Shown here one piece after another: positions 10,222-22,572 of a stretch of 64,000 nt of DNA (position 1 is the stretch's first letter; each line of letters opens with the position of its first letter). The position numbers and the translations under genes are program-made. The DNA is taken from contig CP124756.1 in NCBI GenBank assembly GCA_029972225.1, forward strand, positions 1,160,001 to 1,224,000, in the 5' to 3' direction. Origin of the DNA: Candidatus Thiothrix putei. Lineage in GTDB: Bacteria > Pseudomonadota > Gammaproteobacteria > Thiotrichales > Thiotrichaceae. The notes beneath the pieces are model-generated. The model was not told the origin of the DNA. It searched no databases and worked only from the letters and a program-made list of their open reading frames with translations.

Positions 10222-11843
10222 ACTCAACAGTCGTGACATTCCCCCAAAACCAAGCATGATGTTAGGCAGCAGCCTTACTGAACTGCTGTTTTAACACCTT
10301 GATTATGGGTATTTTCCCGCTGTTAGCGGTTCATGTTTGCCTATCATCGTCCTCATCGCCGTTGACGGCCGCGTTAATTCGCCACCAGAAGGCTTTGGGG
10401 GGAGAGCGCAGTAATTGCCGTGCCAGTAGTGGTGCTAAAATCTGTCGCACGGTGTTCTCGGAAGGCAATTCACGGGAACGGGTGCGCAAATACAAGACCT
10501 GCTGCTTCCAAAGCCCCTCATGGTACTTGAGGGAAAACAGTTGTAGCAAACCGGTGGCGATGCAGGCACACAACACAAAGGTTTCCATTGCCTGCCAGCA
10601 GGCCACCACCGTGGGGAGGTGCTGTGCTTGGGGGGCTTTGAGATGCCGATTGGCGGTAGGTCGCCGGGAATGGCGCGGCAGGTAACGGCTCCAGAAGTGG
10701 AAGCGGAATGCGCCCATGGTATTTTTCAGGGCATCAAACAAGGTTTCAATCCGGGTGCGTCGGCAGTACAGGGTGAGGATGGTTTCCGCGTCCAGCACCA
10801 AATCCGAACACATCAGCAGGATGGGGCCACGGGAAGTGACTGCCCAGACAAATTGCAGCGGCTGCCCTAACGGTTTCCACCACAGGGTATGGGACATCAG
10901 GCGTACCGACTCCTCCTTGCCATAAATGCACAGGGTCACTTCACGGAAAAAATCAGCATGGTCAAAGGCTTCCCACAACACCAGCTTCATCCCGTACTGG
11001 CGTTGCCGCCCACGCCTTCCCGGCGGTTTGGGTGGCGCAGGGAAGTAGGCCACATAGTTCTTTTTAGCGCGGGTGATGACCTGCACCAGTGGTTGTTGTA
11101 ACGCCACCGACCAAACCGAGCGTGCCAGCCGGAACACCGAAGCCGTGGCAAAGAACGCATCCAGCACCAGCCACACCGGGCGGTCATTCACCTGCGCAAA
11201 CGACAACGCCATCTGCACCACCCGTGTCCCCAGTTTGAGTGTCGGGTCGTTAGCATCCTCTTCCCCCAAATGCCGAAACCCCTGATGGATTTGCAAACTC
11301 AGCGGCAGGCAGAAACAGGCGGACAGGCTCCCCACCAACAACCCCACGGCTCCCCAACACTGCCCCCGGAAATAGTCCGGTTTGCTTTGGGTTTCCGAGG
11401 TTTCCCGCAAGGAAACGACCCCCGGCATCCGCCCACCATCCTTAACCACATGGGTATGGTCGCCCAGCACCACCAAACGCCCCGCCACCTCAACCAGCGG
11501 CGCATGGGACAACACCCACCGCTGCCAGCTCGCCCGTAACCGCTCAGGATGGTAAGACCCGGCACGAAAAAAATGGAGCAACCGATGGTAGCCCCGTTCA
11601 TCCGATAACCAGTAACGGCACATCGACGTGACCCCGCTCATCTCGGTCGCCGCTAAAAAGCTCAGGATGATGGCGCAAAACAATAGCCATGCTCGCTGGC
11701 GCGAAAATTCACTTTTAAAGTGGTGAAGGCTCTGGTATAGATCAACTAGCATGATGTCCCTTGGATAATAGGTCGCTGGTAACGCCTACTCTAAGGGATT
11801 TCGTGCTGCTTGGGGGAATGGGGAGAACTTATGACTGTTGAGT
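10222..11843 (-). mobile_element. IS4-family insertion element, complete, in regulator A
   Basis: The termini ACTCAACAGTC(G/A)T face each other at 10222 and 11843, with a further shared CATTCCCCCAA further in. A 5-bp direct repeat TAAAT flanks the element (10217-10221 and 11844-11848). The element is 1622 bp and carries one transposase gene. Intact ends and a perfect target duplication indicate a fairly recent insertion. Confidence 0.9.
10331..11752 (-). CDS. IS4-family DDE transposase
   Basis: The 473 residues show the three catalytic blocks in order: VVLGDHTHVVKDG (first Asp), VWLVLDAFFATA (second Asp), and YCRRTRIETLFDALKN (Glu in the Y-R-E type motif of the IS4 group). Length and layout are normal, and there is no frameshift. 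It is the only gene of the element. Confidence 0.9.
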   Translation of the reverse strand: MLVDLYQSLHHFKSEFSRQRAWLLFCAIILSFLAATEMSGVTSMCRYWLSDERGYHRLLHFFRAGSYHPERLRASWQRWVLSHAPLVEVAGRLVVLGDHTHVVKDGGRMPGVVSLRETSETQSKPDYFRGQCWGAVGLLVGSLSACFCLPLSLQIHQGFRHLGEEDANDPTLKLGTRVVQMALSFAQVNDRPVWLVLDAFFATASVFRLARSVWSVALQQPLVQVITRAKKNYVAYFPAPPKPPGRRGRQRQYGMKLVLWEAFDHADFFREVTLCIYGKEESVRLMSHTLWWKPLGQPLQFVWAVTSRGPILLMCSDLVLDAETILTLYCRRTRIETLFDALKNTMGAFRFHFWSRYLPRHSRRPTANRHLKAPQAQHLPTVVACWQAMETFVLCACIATGLLQLFSLKYHEGLWKQQVLYLRTRSRELPSENTVRQILAPLLARQLLRSPPKAFWWRINAAVNGDEDDDRQT

Positions 11844-13151
11844 TAAATAACGCCCCTCCCGATAATGGCAAATTGACAGGGGAATGTGATACCAGTTGGC
11901 GTAGGTTGGGCTGATGTCGATGCTATCCTGCATAAGCTGCGCCCCGGTTTGCCATTTACCTAAGCCGATGTAAATCAAACCGAGGTGAATATTCAGGTAA
12001 CTGTCTAGTGTGTTGAGCGCCTGTGCCTTTTCTAAGGCTATCTGGCAACATTCGCTGTCCCCGTTAAACAAGCAGGCTGCTGCGTGGTATGCGTGTGAAT
12101 AAGCATTAGCGGGAGCCAGTTCCAGCAAGGCATTCACCGCATGAACCACCTTGGTTTCAACGGATTCAATGACGTGGTATTTCAAGCCATATTCTGTGAG
12201 ACAATGATTGATGTAGACAAATAAGGCTGGTACGTCATTGGGGGCTTGCTCAATCCGTCGTCTGCAAGTTTCCCAACTGGCTCGAAAGGTTGTGGGAGAT
12301 GGCTTCCATAAGCATTGGCGTACTGCAACCAATACCTGATGCTGGGCAGCAATGGGTTTTCCTGAATCTAGTTGCTGACGTACCCAGTAGTGATGCGCCA
12401 CACCTGTTTCGTAGTTGAGGGTATCGTGAGCGATTCGCTTGAATATCGGGTTAATGCTTGCCGGTGTTGGGTAGCTTTTCTCCAATGGAAAATGGTGTCC
12501 CCATATAATCTGCCGATTCAACCCATGCACTAGACTGCATTTGAGGCTATAGCCTGATTCGGTGGGGTAAAGGTCAAAAAATAAAATGAAATCTGCGCCG
12601 GATTGTTGCCAGATGTCAGACTGCCACGATGTGTTTGCCAGTGTTACCTGACAAAAACTGAATTTTGCCAAGGCTGCTACATAATCATGAGCCAGACGGA
12701 CGATGAACGGCTCACTGCTTGCCTCTGTCATGAAACTGCGGGGGATGCAGACAATATTGGGACCTTGTGTCGTGCCATCGTCAACTTCAAGCGGGGCAGG
12801 TATAGCCTTGTTCTGCTGTAGGTGTTTCGTGAAAATCGGTTGGTAACTGCCGGTAGGAAGCGTGATACGTACTGCGTTAAAACGCCCCTCGGTTGCGTAA
12901 TAGTCTGCTAATTGTTTGCGCAAACGGCCTGCTTGTATGCGTACCAGCGGATTGTCGATGTCGTCAAAATGGGTACTTTTGCCTAGCCCTTGTACGGCGA
13001 TGCAATGCTGAGTGAGATGATCGGTGTGGCCTGCGAGGGTTTCTGTCACAATATAATGCAGAAATTTTTGCAAGGCTTTGCTGGAGCGAAAACAGCGGCT
13101 AGTGAGGATGCGCTCTAACTCTGATTGTACAGCGCTATGATCCGGCTTCAT
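11844..13151 (-). pseudogene. Regulator A, N-terminal and central part (TPR regulator broken by IS4)
   Basis: Residues 1-95 (SELERILTSRCFRSSKALQKFLHYIVTETL, IAVQGLGKSTHFDD, NPLVRIQAGRLRKQLADYY) form a domain found at the N-terminus of many TPR and signalling proteins and plausibly bind DNA. The rest is helical with TPR-like segments (NAYSHAYHAAACLFNGDSECCQIALEKAQALNTLDSYLNIHLGLIYIGLGKWQTGAQLMQ). The ATG at 13151 aligns residue for residue with the starts of paralogues B and C; the frame also has an ATG at 13175. After HYREGRY it runs into IS4 and stops at 11829. The restored protein would be 514 residues. Confidence 0.85.
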
Positions 13152-13252
13152 GGTGTGTAGGGGTAACATCAGCACTACTTACTCTATAAATCATGGCGAT
13201 AAGTATAACACTATTAGGAAAATGACTTGAAATTCAGGAAAAATTGCATTGA

Positions 13253-13285
13253 CGAAAAAAAGGCTATCAGTCGGGGCTGATAGCC
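13253..13285 (-). terminator. Hairpin plus T7 in the leader of regulator A / after the giant gene
   Basis: GGCTATCAG and CTGATAGCC form a perfect 9-bp stem with a six-base loop, followed on the minus strand by seven T. It lies 189 nt past the giant-gene stop and about 100 nt before the regulator A start. It may terminate the giant gene, or act as a leader attenuator of A, because the shared operator lies upstream of it. Confidence 0.75.
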
Positions 13286-13384
13286 TTCAGGGCTTGCGAG
13301 GGATAGTGTGTTTTTTAAAATTAATTACTAATAGAGTGTTAGTGTGTAAATCTTAACAACAGGTGAACAGTAACATCGTGTAAC

Positions 13385-13427
13385 CGTGAACAATAGTAAC
13401 CAAAACATGTTACCCAAAATGTTCACG
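13385..13427. promoter_or_regulatory. Candidate operator, site 1 (upstream of regulator A)
   Basis: The inner dyad GTAAC-N8-GTTAC is at 13396-13413, nested in outer arms CGTGAACA (13385-13392) and TGTTCACG (13420-13427). Extra GTAAC half-sites lie at 13370 and 13380, and GTGAACA recurs at 13363. The same dyad with the same spacing stands before the giant gene, regulator B and regulator C. It is the best conserved of the four and nearly matches site 4 over some 40 bp. Confidence 0.65.
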
Positions 13428-13473
13428 ACTAGGGGAGATCTATTCTCCCCTAGTAATTACTGTTCAGTTGCCA

Positions 13474-16400
13474 CTATTTGGGAAGCCCTCCATTAATGAC
13501 ATAGTTGGCCGCAAAAGTGGCATTGCCTGGGTGTAATAAGACGTTGCCCAACAGTGGGTTAATGTCATTATTGGGGCCTGCGTATAAGGTCAGACCGTCC
13601 AAGTTCACGTCGGTATTGTAGTACCCTTGCAAGCTGTAGTTGACGTTGGCGTCTGCATTGCCTGTCTGGGTCAGGATAGTTCCCAAGATCAGGTTGCTGT
13701 CATTACCAATGCCGTTAGCAATGATACTGCTGCTGGTATTGGCATCACCTGCCCACATCAGCGCCACTGTTTTGCCATCCATACGGTCATGGAGACCAAA
13801 CGTGATGGTTGCTGGTAAGGTGAAGTCTACTAGCTTCGCCGTATCACTGGATAATACCTGAGGCAACTTGGTGTTGACACCCAAGTGGTTACGGTGGCGT
13901 ACCGCGACGTGGTAGAGACCTGCTTTGATGCCGCTGAAGCCCAACGTTGCCGTGCCTGTGTCAGCATCCACAATGTCACCGTCCCGTTGTACGACCGCCG
14001 CTTTTGCTGCCACTACCTTGGTTGCCAACAGCGGGTCGCGCAGTTCCACCAGTACCCAGTCCGTCATGGCATCGTTGCCCGTTATGGCTTTGACGGCAGT
14101 GCTGAGTTTTTCCGTACCGACATGATTCCAAAGTGCACCACTGTAAGGTTGGTTATCAGGGATCAGCCCTTTGCTACGCAGCTTGTCGTGCATCGTGCCA
14201 TCGAGGCTATTGTAAGCCCCTTGCAGGAAGGCGCGTACCTCAATCTTGACATTGGAGGTATTGCTACAATCCTGTGGTGAGCCGTAATTGCCAACATAGT
14301 GGTTTTCACCCGCCGCCCCCCAGCCTACGTTGTTGAACTGGTTGCCGGGGTTAGTATTGGCAGAGTTTGGCAAGGTGTTGAAGGCATCCGTGTTCTCCAT
14401 CACGCTGACATTGCCGCTGCAATCGCTGTTGTTGGTGAAACTGAATACCTCGATTTCCTGTCCGGCTTTCCATCCAAAGGCACTGCTGCCGGTGGGTGAG
14501 AAGGTGAAGGACAGGTAGTCAGCTCCCAATGCCTCGGTCGGCGCATCACTACGGGAATTCAGTTCCCATTGCACACCGCTGACAGCACTCTTCAGGTCAG
14601 TGACCGCAAACTGGTTTGCGCCTGTTCCATGTGGCACTTTCAGGGTGATTTGCCCGGTCATGCTCAGGTTGTTGCTCGGTGTCGCTTGCGGGCGCATATA
14701 CACACGGTAGCGGTTGGAACCGGCATCACGGCGGACAGTGTATTCCAGTACCGGCTCGGATTCGCTGGTCACAGTCACGATGATCACGTGTGATGTACAG
14801 ACATTGCTGCTGTCGCAGGCTTTTAGTACCACGATGTAGGCATTGTCCTTGTTGGCATCCTTGGGGGCTTCATAGTCCGGTGGGGCTTTGAAGGTCAGTA
14901 TGCCAGTGGTCGGATCAAGGTTGAACAGGGCGTTATCCGTTACCCCGCTGTTGTCCAGCGTGTAGGTGACAGAACCATCGTCGGTTGCCTTGACTTCCAT
15001 GACTACACCCGTGCCGTTTTCACCATAAGCCACGCTGTTGCCGGAGGTGAATTGCGGGGCAGTGTTGGGCTTGCTGTTGGCATCCAGCGGGTCAGTGCCT
15101 GCGGTTTTTTCCGCAAGATTGCCGTAGCCATCAGCGTCGGAGTCGTTGTTCGGGGCAAGGTCATCGGCATCCAGCTCATCCTCTACGCCGTCGTTGTCAG
15201 CGTCAAGGATGGCGGATTCGAGCGCGTCGATTTTGCCGTCACCATCGGTGTCAATCGGGCTGGCAGGGTTTGCACCTACTTCCTCGCCGTCTTTTTTGCC
15301 GTCACCATCGGTGTCGTCTTTCAACGGGTCAGTACCTAGGGTCTTTTCACTGATGTTGCCGAGACCGTCCCCATCGGAGTCATTGTTGGGGTTGGCATCG
15401 TCGGCGTCGAGTTCATCCACCACGCCGTCATGGTCGCTGTCGGCTTTGGCGGATTCGAGCGCGTCGATTTTGCCGTCACCGTCGGTGTCCACTGGGGCGT
15501 TCAGGTTTGCGCCTACTTCGGTTTTGTCGTCCTTGCCGTCGCCATCGGTGTCAGCCAGCAGCGGATTGGTGCCAAGGGCGGCTTCTTCCGTGTCGAGCAG
15601 ACCGTCGTTGTCATCGTCAGTGTCTACCACATCGGCAATACCATCCCCGTCGGTGTCCACCGGCTTGCTGGTCGGGTCGAGTGGGTTGCTACCGGCGGCT
15701 TTTTCCACGCTGTTGGGGAAGCCGTCGCCATCACTGTCGTTGTCAGGGTTGGCGTCGTCGGCATCCAGCTCATCCACCACACCATCATTGTCACTGTCGA
15801 GGATGGCGGATTCGAGCGCGTCGATTTTGCCGTCACCGTCAGTGTCAACCGGGTTGCTGGGGTTTGCGCCCACTTCGGCTTTGTCGTTTTTGCCATCACC
15901 ATCGGTGTCAGCCTTGCTTGGGTCAGTGCCAAGGGTGGCTTCTTCCGCGTCGGTCAGACCGTCACTGTCGGCATCGGGCAGGTCAGCATCCAGCTCATCC
16001 ATAATGCCGTCACCGTCGGTGTCGATAATGGCGGATTCCACCGCGTCGATTTTGCCGTCACCATCGGTGTCAATCGGGCTGGCAGGGTTTGCACCTACTT
16101 CCTCGCCGTCTTTTTTGCCGTCACCATCGGTGTCGTCTTTCAACGGGTCAGTACCTAGGGTCTTTTCACTGATGTTGCCGAGACCGTCCCCATCGGAGTC
16201 ATTGTTGGGGTTGGCATCGTCGGCGTCGCGTTCATCTACCACACCGTCGTCATCGGCATCGAGGATGGCGGATTCGAGCGCGTCGATTTTGTTGTCACCG
16301 TCGGTGTCAACCGGGTTGGCAGGGTCTGCGCCCACTTCGATGCCGTCTTTCTTGCCGTCACCATCGGTGTCAGCCTTCAGCGGGTCAGTGCCGAGGGCTT

Positions 16401-19400
16401 TTTCTTGGTCATTGCTCAAGCCGTCATTGTCAGTGTCATTCGTGCCAGTGGTATCGTCGGCATCGAGTTCATCCACCACGCCGTCATTGTCACTGTCGAG
16501 GATGGCGGATTCGAGTGCGTCGATTTTGCTATCGCCGTCGGTGTCAATCGGGCTGGCAGGGTTTGCACCGACTTCATCGCCATCCTTCTTGCCGTCACCG
16601 TCGGTGTCATCGCTCAGCGGGTCAGTGCCGAGAGCTTTTTCCTGGTCATTGCTCAGGCCGTCATTGTCGGAGTCGTTGTTAGGGTTGGCATTGTCGGCAT
16701 CGAGTTCGTCCACTACGCCGTCATTGTCACTGTCGAGGATGGCGGATTCGAGCGCGTCAATAATGCCATCACCATCGGTATCCCCTGGTGAGTTGACATT
16801 AGTGCCTACTTCGTCCTTGTCGCTTTTGCCGTCACCGTCGGTGTCTGCCAGATTTGGATTGGTGCCAAGGGCGGCTTCTTCCGCATCTGTCAGGCCGTCG
16901 CCATCGGTATCGGTGGCTGCGGGTTTGCTGTCGGAGTCGCGGGGATCCGTACCCGCCAGCTTTTCGGTTGCATTGCTGAAACCGTCACCATCCGTGTCGT
17001 TGTTGGGGTTGGCGTCTTCAGCATCGAACTCATCCGCCACACCGTCATTGTCAGCGTCAAAGATGGCGGATTCGAGCGCGTCGATCTTGCCGTCACCATC
17101 GGTGTCAACCGGGTTGGCAGGGTCAGCACCGACTTCCGCCGCATCCATTTTGCCGTCACCGTCGGTGTCAGGGTTACGGGGGTTAGTCCCCAGGGTTTTT
17201 TCCTGGATGTTGCTCAAGCCGTCAGCGTCGAAATCGTTGTTGGGGTCAGCATCGTCAGCGTCGAACTCATCTGCCACACCGTCATCGTCGGCGTCGAAGA
17301 TGCTGGATTCGAGTGCGTCAATCTTGCCGTCACCATCGGTGTCGAGTGGGGAAGCAACATTGCCGATTTCAGCGAGGTCGTTTTCGCCGTCAGCGTCGGT
17401 GTCAGGGTTACGCGGGTCAGTGCCGAGGGCTTTTTCCTGCGCGTTGCTCAGACCATCGCCGTCAGTGTCGTTGTTGGGGTTGGCGTCGTCGGCATCGAAC
17501 TCATCTGCCACGCCGTCAGCGTCGGCGTCGAGGATGCTGGATTCGAGTGCGTCGATTTTGCCATCACCATCCGTGTCGGTAGGCGTGGCAATGTCTGCCC
17601 CGACTTCTACTGCATCCAGCTTGCCGTCGCCGTCGGTGTCATCGCTTAGCGGGTTAGTGCCGAGGGCTTTTTCTTGCGCGTTGCTCAGGTCGTCGCCGTC
17701 GGAGTCGTTGCCGCCAGTGGTGTCATCGGCATCCAGCTCATCCATTACGCCGTCATTGTCACTGTCGAGAATGGCGGATTCGAGCGCGTCGATTTTGCCA
17801 TCACCATCGGTGTCAATCGGGTGGGCAGGGTCAGCACCGACTTCATCACCATCCTTTCTGCCGTCAGCGTCGGTGTCGTCTTTCAGCGGGTTAGTGCCGA
17901 GGGCTTTTTCTTGGGCATTGGTCAGACCGTCGTTGTCAGAGTCGTTGCCGCCAGTGGTGTCATCAGCATCCAGCTCATCCACCACACCATCATTGTCGCT
18001 ATCGAGGGTGCTGGATTCGAGCGCATCGATTTTGCCATCACCATCGGTGTCAATCGGGTTGTTGATGTCTGAACCGACTTCTTCGCCGTCGGGTTTGCCG
18101 TCGCCGTCAGTGTCTGCCAGGTTGGGGTCAGTGCCGAGAATGGCTTCTTGGCTGTCAGTCAGACCGTCACTGTCGCTGTCACCATCAACCGCAGCCTTGA
18201 CAGTCACGGTGGTGGTGTTGGATTTCAGGGGCTTGGGCATGAAAGCCGTGGGGCTGTCTTCCGGGGTGATTTCTGCCGCTGTCACCATCTGGGTATCCAG
18301 TGCCAGGTCGTTGCTGTTGGCCTGGATGGTCAGGGTGGATGTTCCCACAGGTACGGTCATGCCGACGATTTGCAGGTTGCTTTCGGCTGCGTAATCACCA
18401 ATCACAGTACCGCCGTTGCTGTTGGTCAGAGTGTTGGCAACGAAGCTGGAGCCTGCCCAAGGTGCAGTACGGAAGTTCACTTTAACCGGGTTACTTTCAG
18501 TGTTGTTGAACGTAACCGTGTAAGTGAACGTGCCGTTTTGTGGCACGGTGGCTTTGTCCGCTGTCATGGAAACGGCAACGTTAGCGGTCGCGTAAGGTTG
18601 CGCACTGATCACCACCGGGGTGGGGTCAGCACCGCCTGCCTGTGCCGGGTCATCGGACAGGTAGTGGTTGCCATTGACCGTGAAGCCCGCCTGGTTTTGG
18701 AATGTGCCTTGTGCCGCAGCGGTAGCATCCAGCATCAGATAAGACTTGCCGGGTGGCAGGGTAATGGTGGTGCTGAAGTTCTGGCTGTCTTTGTAGTCAT
18801 TGGTATCAGCCAATGTCAGACCTGTTGCCAGTGAATCATCCGCCCATTTCAAGCCTGCGGGCAGGGTATCGCTGAAGTTAACGGTTTTTGCACCGCAACT
18901 CAGGTTTTCCAGCTCGAATTTGAAGGTGACATTATCGCCCACGAAATTGCTGCCACCGGATACCAGTTTACGGATGTAAACATTGTCCGGGGCTGGCGGC
19001 GGTGGTGCGGTCTGACATTGCACATCAATACCTTTCACCTGAATGTCGTTGAACATGTGGGAAATGTTGTAGGTGTTGATGAGGGTGTAGTCGATCTGCA
19101 CGGTGTCTACCGGGCGGTCAAAGTTGATGAACACGCGCCCAGGATTCAGGCAATTCCAGCCCAGTGTGCCGCCTTTGGCTTCGTCAATCGCGGGCAAGGT
19201 TGCCGCCCACTTGGTGTAGTATGGGGTTTTCGCCAGTGACAGTTTGGGGGAAACGGTAGTGCCGCCCAGTTTGCCGGTGATTTTCAGGTGATCCTGGTTG
19301 ACGTAGTAGTCCACGTCGCACACTTCCATGCTGACACTCATCGCCGGTTTGTCCATCGCCATTTTGAAGGTGATGGGTTGTGCGCCTTGCGCAGACGTTG

Positions 19401-22400
19401 ACCAACGTGGAATCCAGATGCTCTTCCAGTATTGGACGGGGTAATAGTCCACCTGTTGCAGACCGAGGTTGCCCGCTTTGCCGTACCAGATGTCATCGCC
19501 TGCTGCATCAATGGTAAAAGTAAAGGTTTGGTCGCCTTTGGTGATGGTCTTGCTGTTCGTACCCCAAGCCCAGCCTTCCGTAAACCAGTCGATGCTCTTG
19601 TTGCCGCCAGTACAGATATTGGCAGGCAGGGAAGTATTGCCCGCAAAGGTGATGTACTTGGCGCTGTTGGCCGGGAGGTTGTAAGAGGTCAGGAACTTGC
19701 CATCCACAGTTGCCGTAACCGGCACGGATTCGTAGGTGGTGAAGTCGGCATCGTCAGATACCAGCATGAAAATCTGGGCGCTGGTGTTGAACGGCAGGGA
19801 ATCCAGTTGCAACTGGACACTGCCCACATTGCCGGTTTCCTGCACTTTCCAGATGCGCTGGACACGCTTCTCGGTGACACCGGGAGGCGCACACTGGGCA
19901 ACGTTCATATCCACCAGCACGCTGTCATCGAGGCCGTTGTCGCCCCACACCAGATAACTGGCGTTGTTGGCGAAGCTGTTGGCATTGTCAGCGTTGGTGG
20001 CGGCAATGCTGCCCAGGCCAACGGTCAACTGCCTGCCAGCATTGACGGATTTGGACTGCTTCTGGTTGAGGTTGGAAGCGTCGTCGCGGGCAATACCGGC
20101 CACGTTGTTGTGGTAAGCAGTGCTGGCGGTTTTGTCCCATACCTTGGTCGTGCCATCTGCCGCGATGTAGTCATCGGTCAGGGTGATGCCGTACTTGATG
20201 GCGAGGTAAGTGTTTACCTGCATCATTTCGGTATCGCTCAAGTCGCGGTTGTAGACGATGCTCTCGGTCATCAGGCCGTTCAATGGTTCACCTGCGCCGT
20301 CGGTTTCCGCACCGATGTTCAGGTTGTTGTTGCCACCGGAAGCCGGGAATGTACCGTCCGCGCCCGTGAACGTTTGCACATTGGCAAGGCCGTCGTAACC
20401 CAGACGCACATCCTTGGGGCTGGCGTTGTTGGCACGGGTGTGCATGATGGTGGGCGTATTCACGGTAACGCTATTGGCGTGATCCATGTGCAAGGTGGTG
20501 ATGTCGTCAATGTAGGTGTTGGGTTTGTCGTTGTACCAGTGCATCGACGGGTAATCCGCCGCACCAGAGAAGGACACCAGCGTCTTGTAACCACCCGACG
20601 TAGTGCGGTTGGTGGAGACAGATACCATCGTGACGGGATCAGTCTGGCTGGTCAGGGTCTTGTTGCCGCTGTTGGTGGCACTCAATACCTGCGCACCAGC
20701 AAAATCTACCGCTGGGTTGAAGTTCAACGCATTGGCAATGTAGTTAGGCTGGCGGGTTACAACCGCTTGGCTCACATCGTTCTTGGCTGGGCTGCTGTCT
20801 GCCCAAGTGGTGACATCCGCGTTATTGATGGTGGTGGATGTACCGGAATCGGCTTTCAACCATAAGCCTAAGCCATTGGCAACGCCGCCCGGTGCAGTTA
20901 GTTCGGCACCAAAGGTGAAATATTGCCCATTGGCAAAGTCCACCGTAGCAACGCCGTTGCTGGTGGCAATTTCAGTTACGCCCGTAGCGAAGGTTGGGTC
21001 ATTGCTGACCAACAAGTGTTTTGCACCTGCTGCTTGCACTTTGACTTCCCCAATCGTGCCGCTTTCTTGCACTTTCCACACGCGGTTCATGCGGTAGTAG
21101 CCGGTAGTCGGGGTATAGCTGTTAGGTGCGTAAGTGGTGGCGTAGCCTGTTGTGCCGTTGTTGCCGCCCCAGACCAGATAGCTGGAATCTGCTGCAAAAG
21201 TGCCGGTATTCGCCGCATTGGTTGCGGCAATTTCCCCTAGCCCGATGACGGGCTGGAAACCGGCGTTGACAGAACGTGACTGTTTCTGCTTCAGCGCGGA
21301 GGCATCATCACGCCCGATACCGGCGATGTCATAACCGTAAGCCGTGTTGGTGGTGGCATCCCAGATTACGCTGCCATCGTTGGCGACGTAGTTGTATTGG
21401 TTGCCGTTGTTACGCACATGCCCATTGCCTTGCCCCAAAGTAACGCCGTACTTGATGGCGAAGTAGGAGTTGACCTGCGCCATTTCGGCAGCACTCAGGT
21501 CACGGTTGTAGGCCGCAAATTCGGGGATGCGCCCTTTCCACAATTCCACTCCCGTGCCATTCAGCGGGCGGTCTGCACCGATGGTGGCATTGGTGAGCAT
21601 ATATTGCTGGAAGGTTAGGCCATCAACGATGGGGCTCCAGTTCGGGTCATCCTTGAAACCGTCCGTCCAGGTATAGAAACGGTCTGTTGTCGCACTGTTT
21701 TTGGAATGGAAACCGACGATTTGTGGTTGCGCATGTTGGGTACTGCCATCGCTGGTGAAGTTTGTGCCGTTCCAGTAGCCGTTTGCTCCGCCTGCTGGAG
21801 AATATTTGGTGCCTTTACCCATGCTGCCGCGATCACCCAGATGAGGGGCACTGTGGGATTGCCCACCAACAGCATAAGGGATCCAGCCGTTGTCCCCGGT
21901 TGCGCCACCTTGCTTGTAGAGGCCGAAATAGTCCACGAATTTTTCAGCACCGAAGATTTTACGGTAAGCGGTGCTTGGGTCTTCGTCCACACCGACCGAC
22001 ATGAAAGTGTAAGGGGAATTGCTGGCCATCAGGGCTGTATCGTTGCCCAGATAGTCGCCTGTGCCGTCGAAATCCACTACAGGGTTGTAGTTCAGCAGTT
22101 TGCTGGCATCGGTGCTGTAGAAGGTCGGCTGGGCGGTGGCAGTGGCTTGCGTGAAGTTGTAGCTATTGGCAGATTGGTCAAGCCAACTGGAGACGGCGGC
22201 ACCATCGGCACCGCTGATGCCTGCATCGGCCTTGACCCAGCTCGCCAGACCGTCAGCTACGCCGCCCGGTGCGGTGCTGACTTCGCCGTTAAGGGGCGTA
22301 ACCGCTGGGTTGTTGTCCGGGTCATTGCTGGTAACTTCCAGGCTGGCTGACTTTTTGCCAAACACGGTGTTGGTGAATTGCATGTCCACAGTACAGGCTT

Positions 22401-22572
22401 CATTGGCATTGAGTGTTAATCCATCGCTACACGTGGTGTTGGTAATACTGAAAGTGGCAGCATTCGTGCCTGTGATGCTAAGTGGAGAACTGCCCAGCAC
22501 CAATGGAGCTACGGTATCAGCAACCGATGCACCCGATGTGAAATTGGTGACATCAACAGGGTAAACGGTCAT
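13474..22572 (-). pseudogene. Giant TSP3-repeat surface protein, C-terminal 3029 residues (5' end cut off by IS66)
   Basis: Order from the N-terminus: an ASH/choice-of-anchor-D-like domain (residues ~5-95); two ~400-residue lectin-like modules, each with WLKAD/WVKAD...[20 protein letters not shown]; a region with [11 protein letters not shown]-type features; and a DUF11-like domain ([34 protein letters not shown]). Next come about twelve 78-residue thrombospondin-3-like Ca-binding units ([13 protein letters not shown]...[15 protein letters not shown]) plus shorter ones. A cadherin-like domain follows ([35 protein letters not shown]), then a C-terminal [14 protein letters not shown] module with an NTDVNLDG Ca loop. 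The only nearby ATG (22572) lies inside the IS66 end, so the fragment has no signal peptide. Joined with 24935-26199 it makes a 3447-residue secreted protein. Confidence 0.85.
15164..18180 (-). repeat. Tandem ~235-bp TSP3-type coding repeats
   Basis: About twelve full units of 78-79 codons and three short ones, all in frame within the giant gene and rich in Asp codons. Copies at 15223-15409 and 16042-16228 look identical over about 187 bp (offset 819 bp = 273 codons), which points to recent internal duplication or gene conversion. Calcium binding by the DxDxDG loops is expected from the family. Confidence 0.8.

Noticed and set aside
10299-11601. Plus-strand open frames over the IS4 transposase
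   Set aside because: Shadows of the transposase, which shows all DDE blocks.
15164-18180. Regular repeats that might suggest a CRISPR array
   Set aside because: The period is about 235 bp, in frame, and without unique spacers; the repeats encode TSP3 motifs.
15146-18394. A 1082-codon open frame opposite the TSP3 region, plus several shorter ones, rich in Ser/Pro
   Set aside because: It is the mirror of Asp/Gly-rich repeats: GAY and GGN codons read backwards rarely give stops. The sense strand shows recognised domains and the antisense product is low-complexity.
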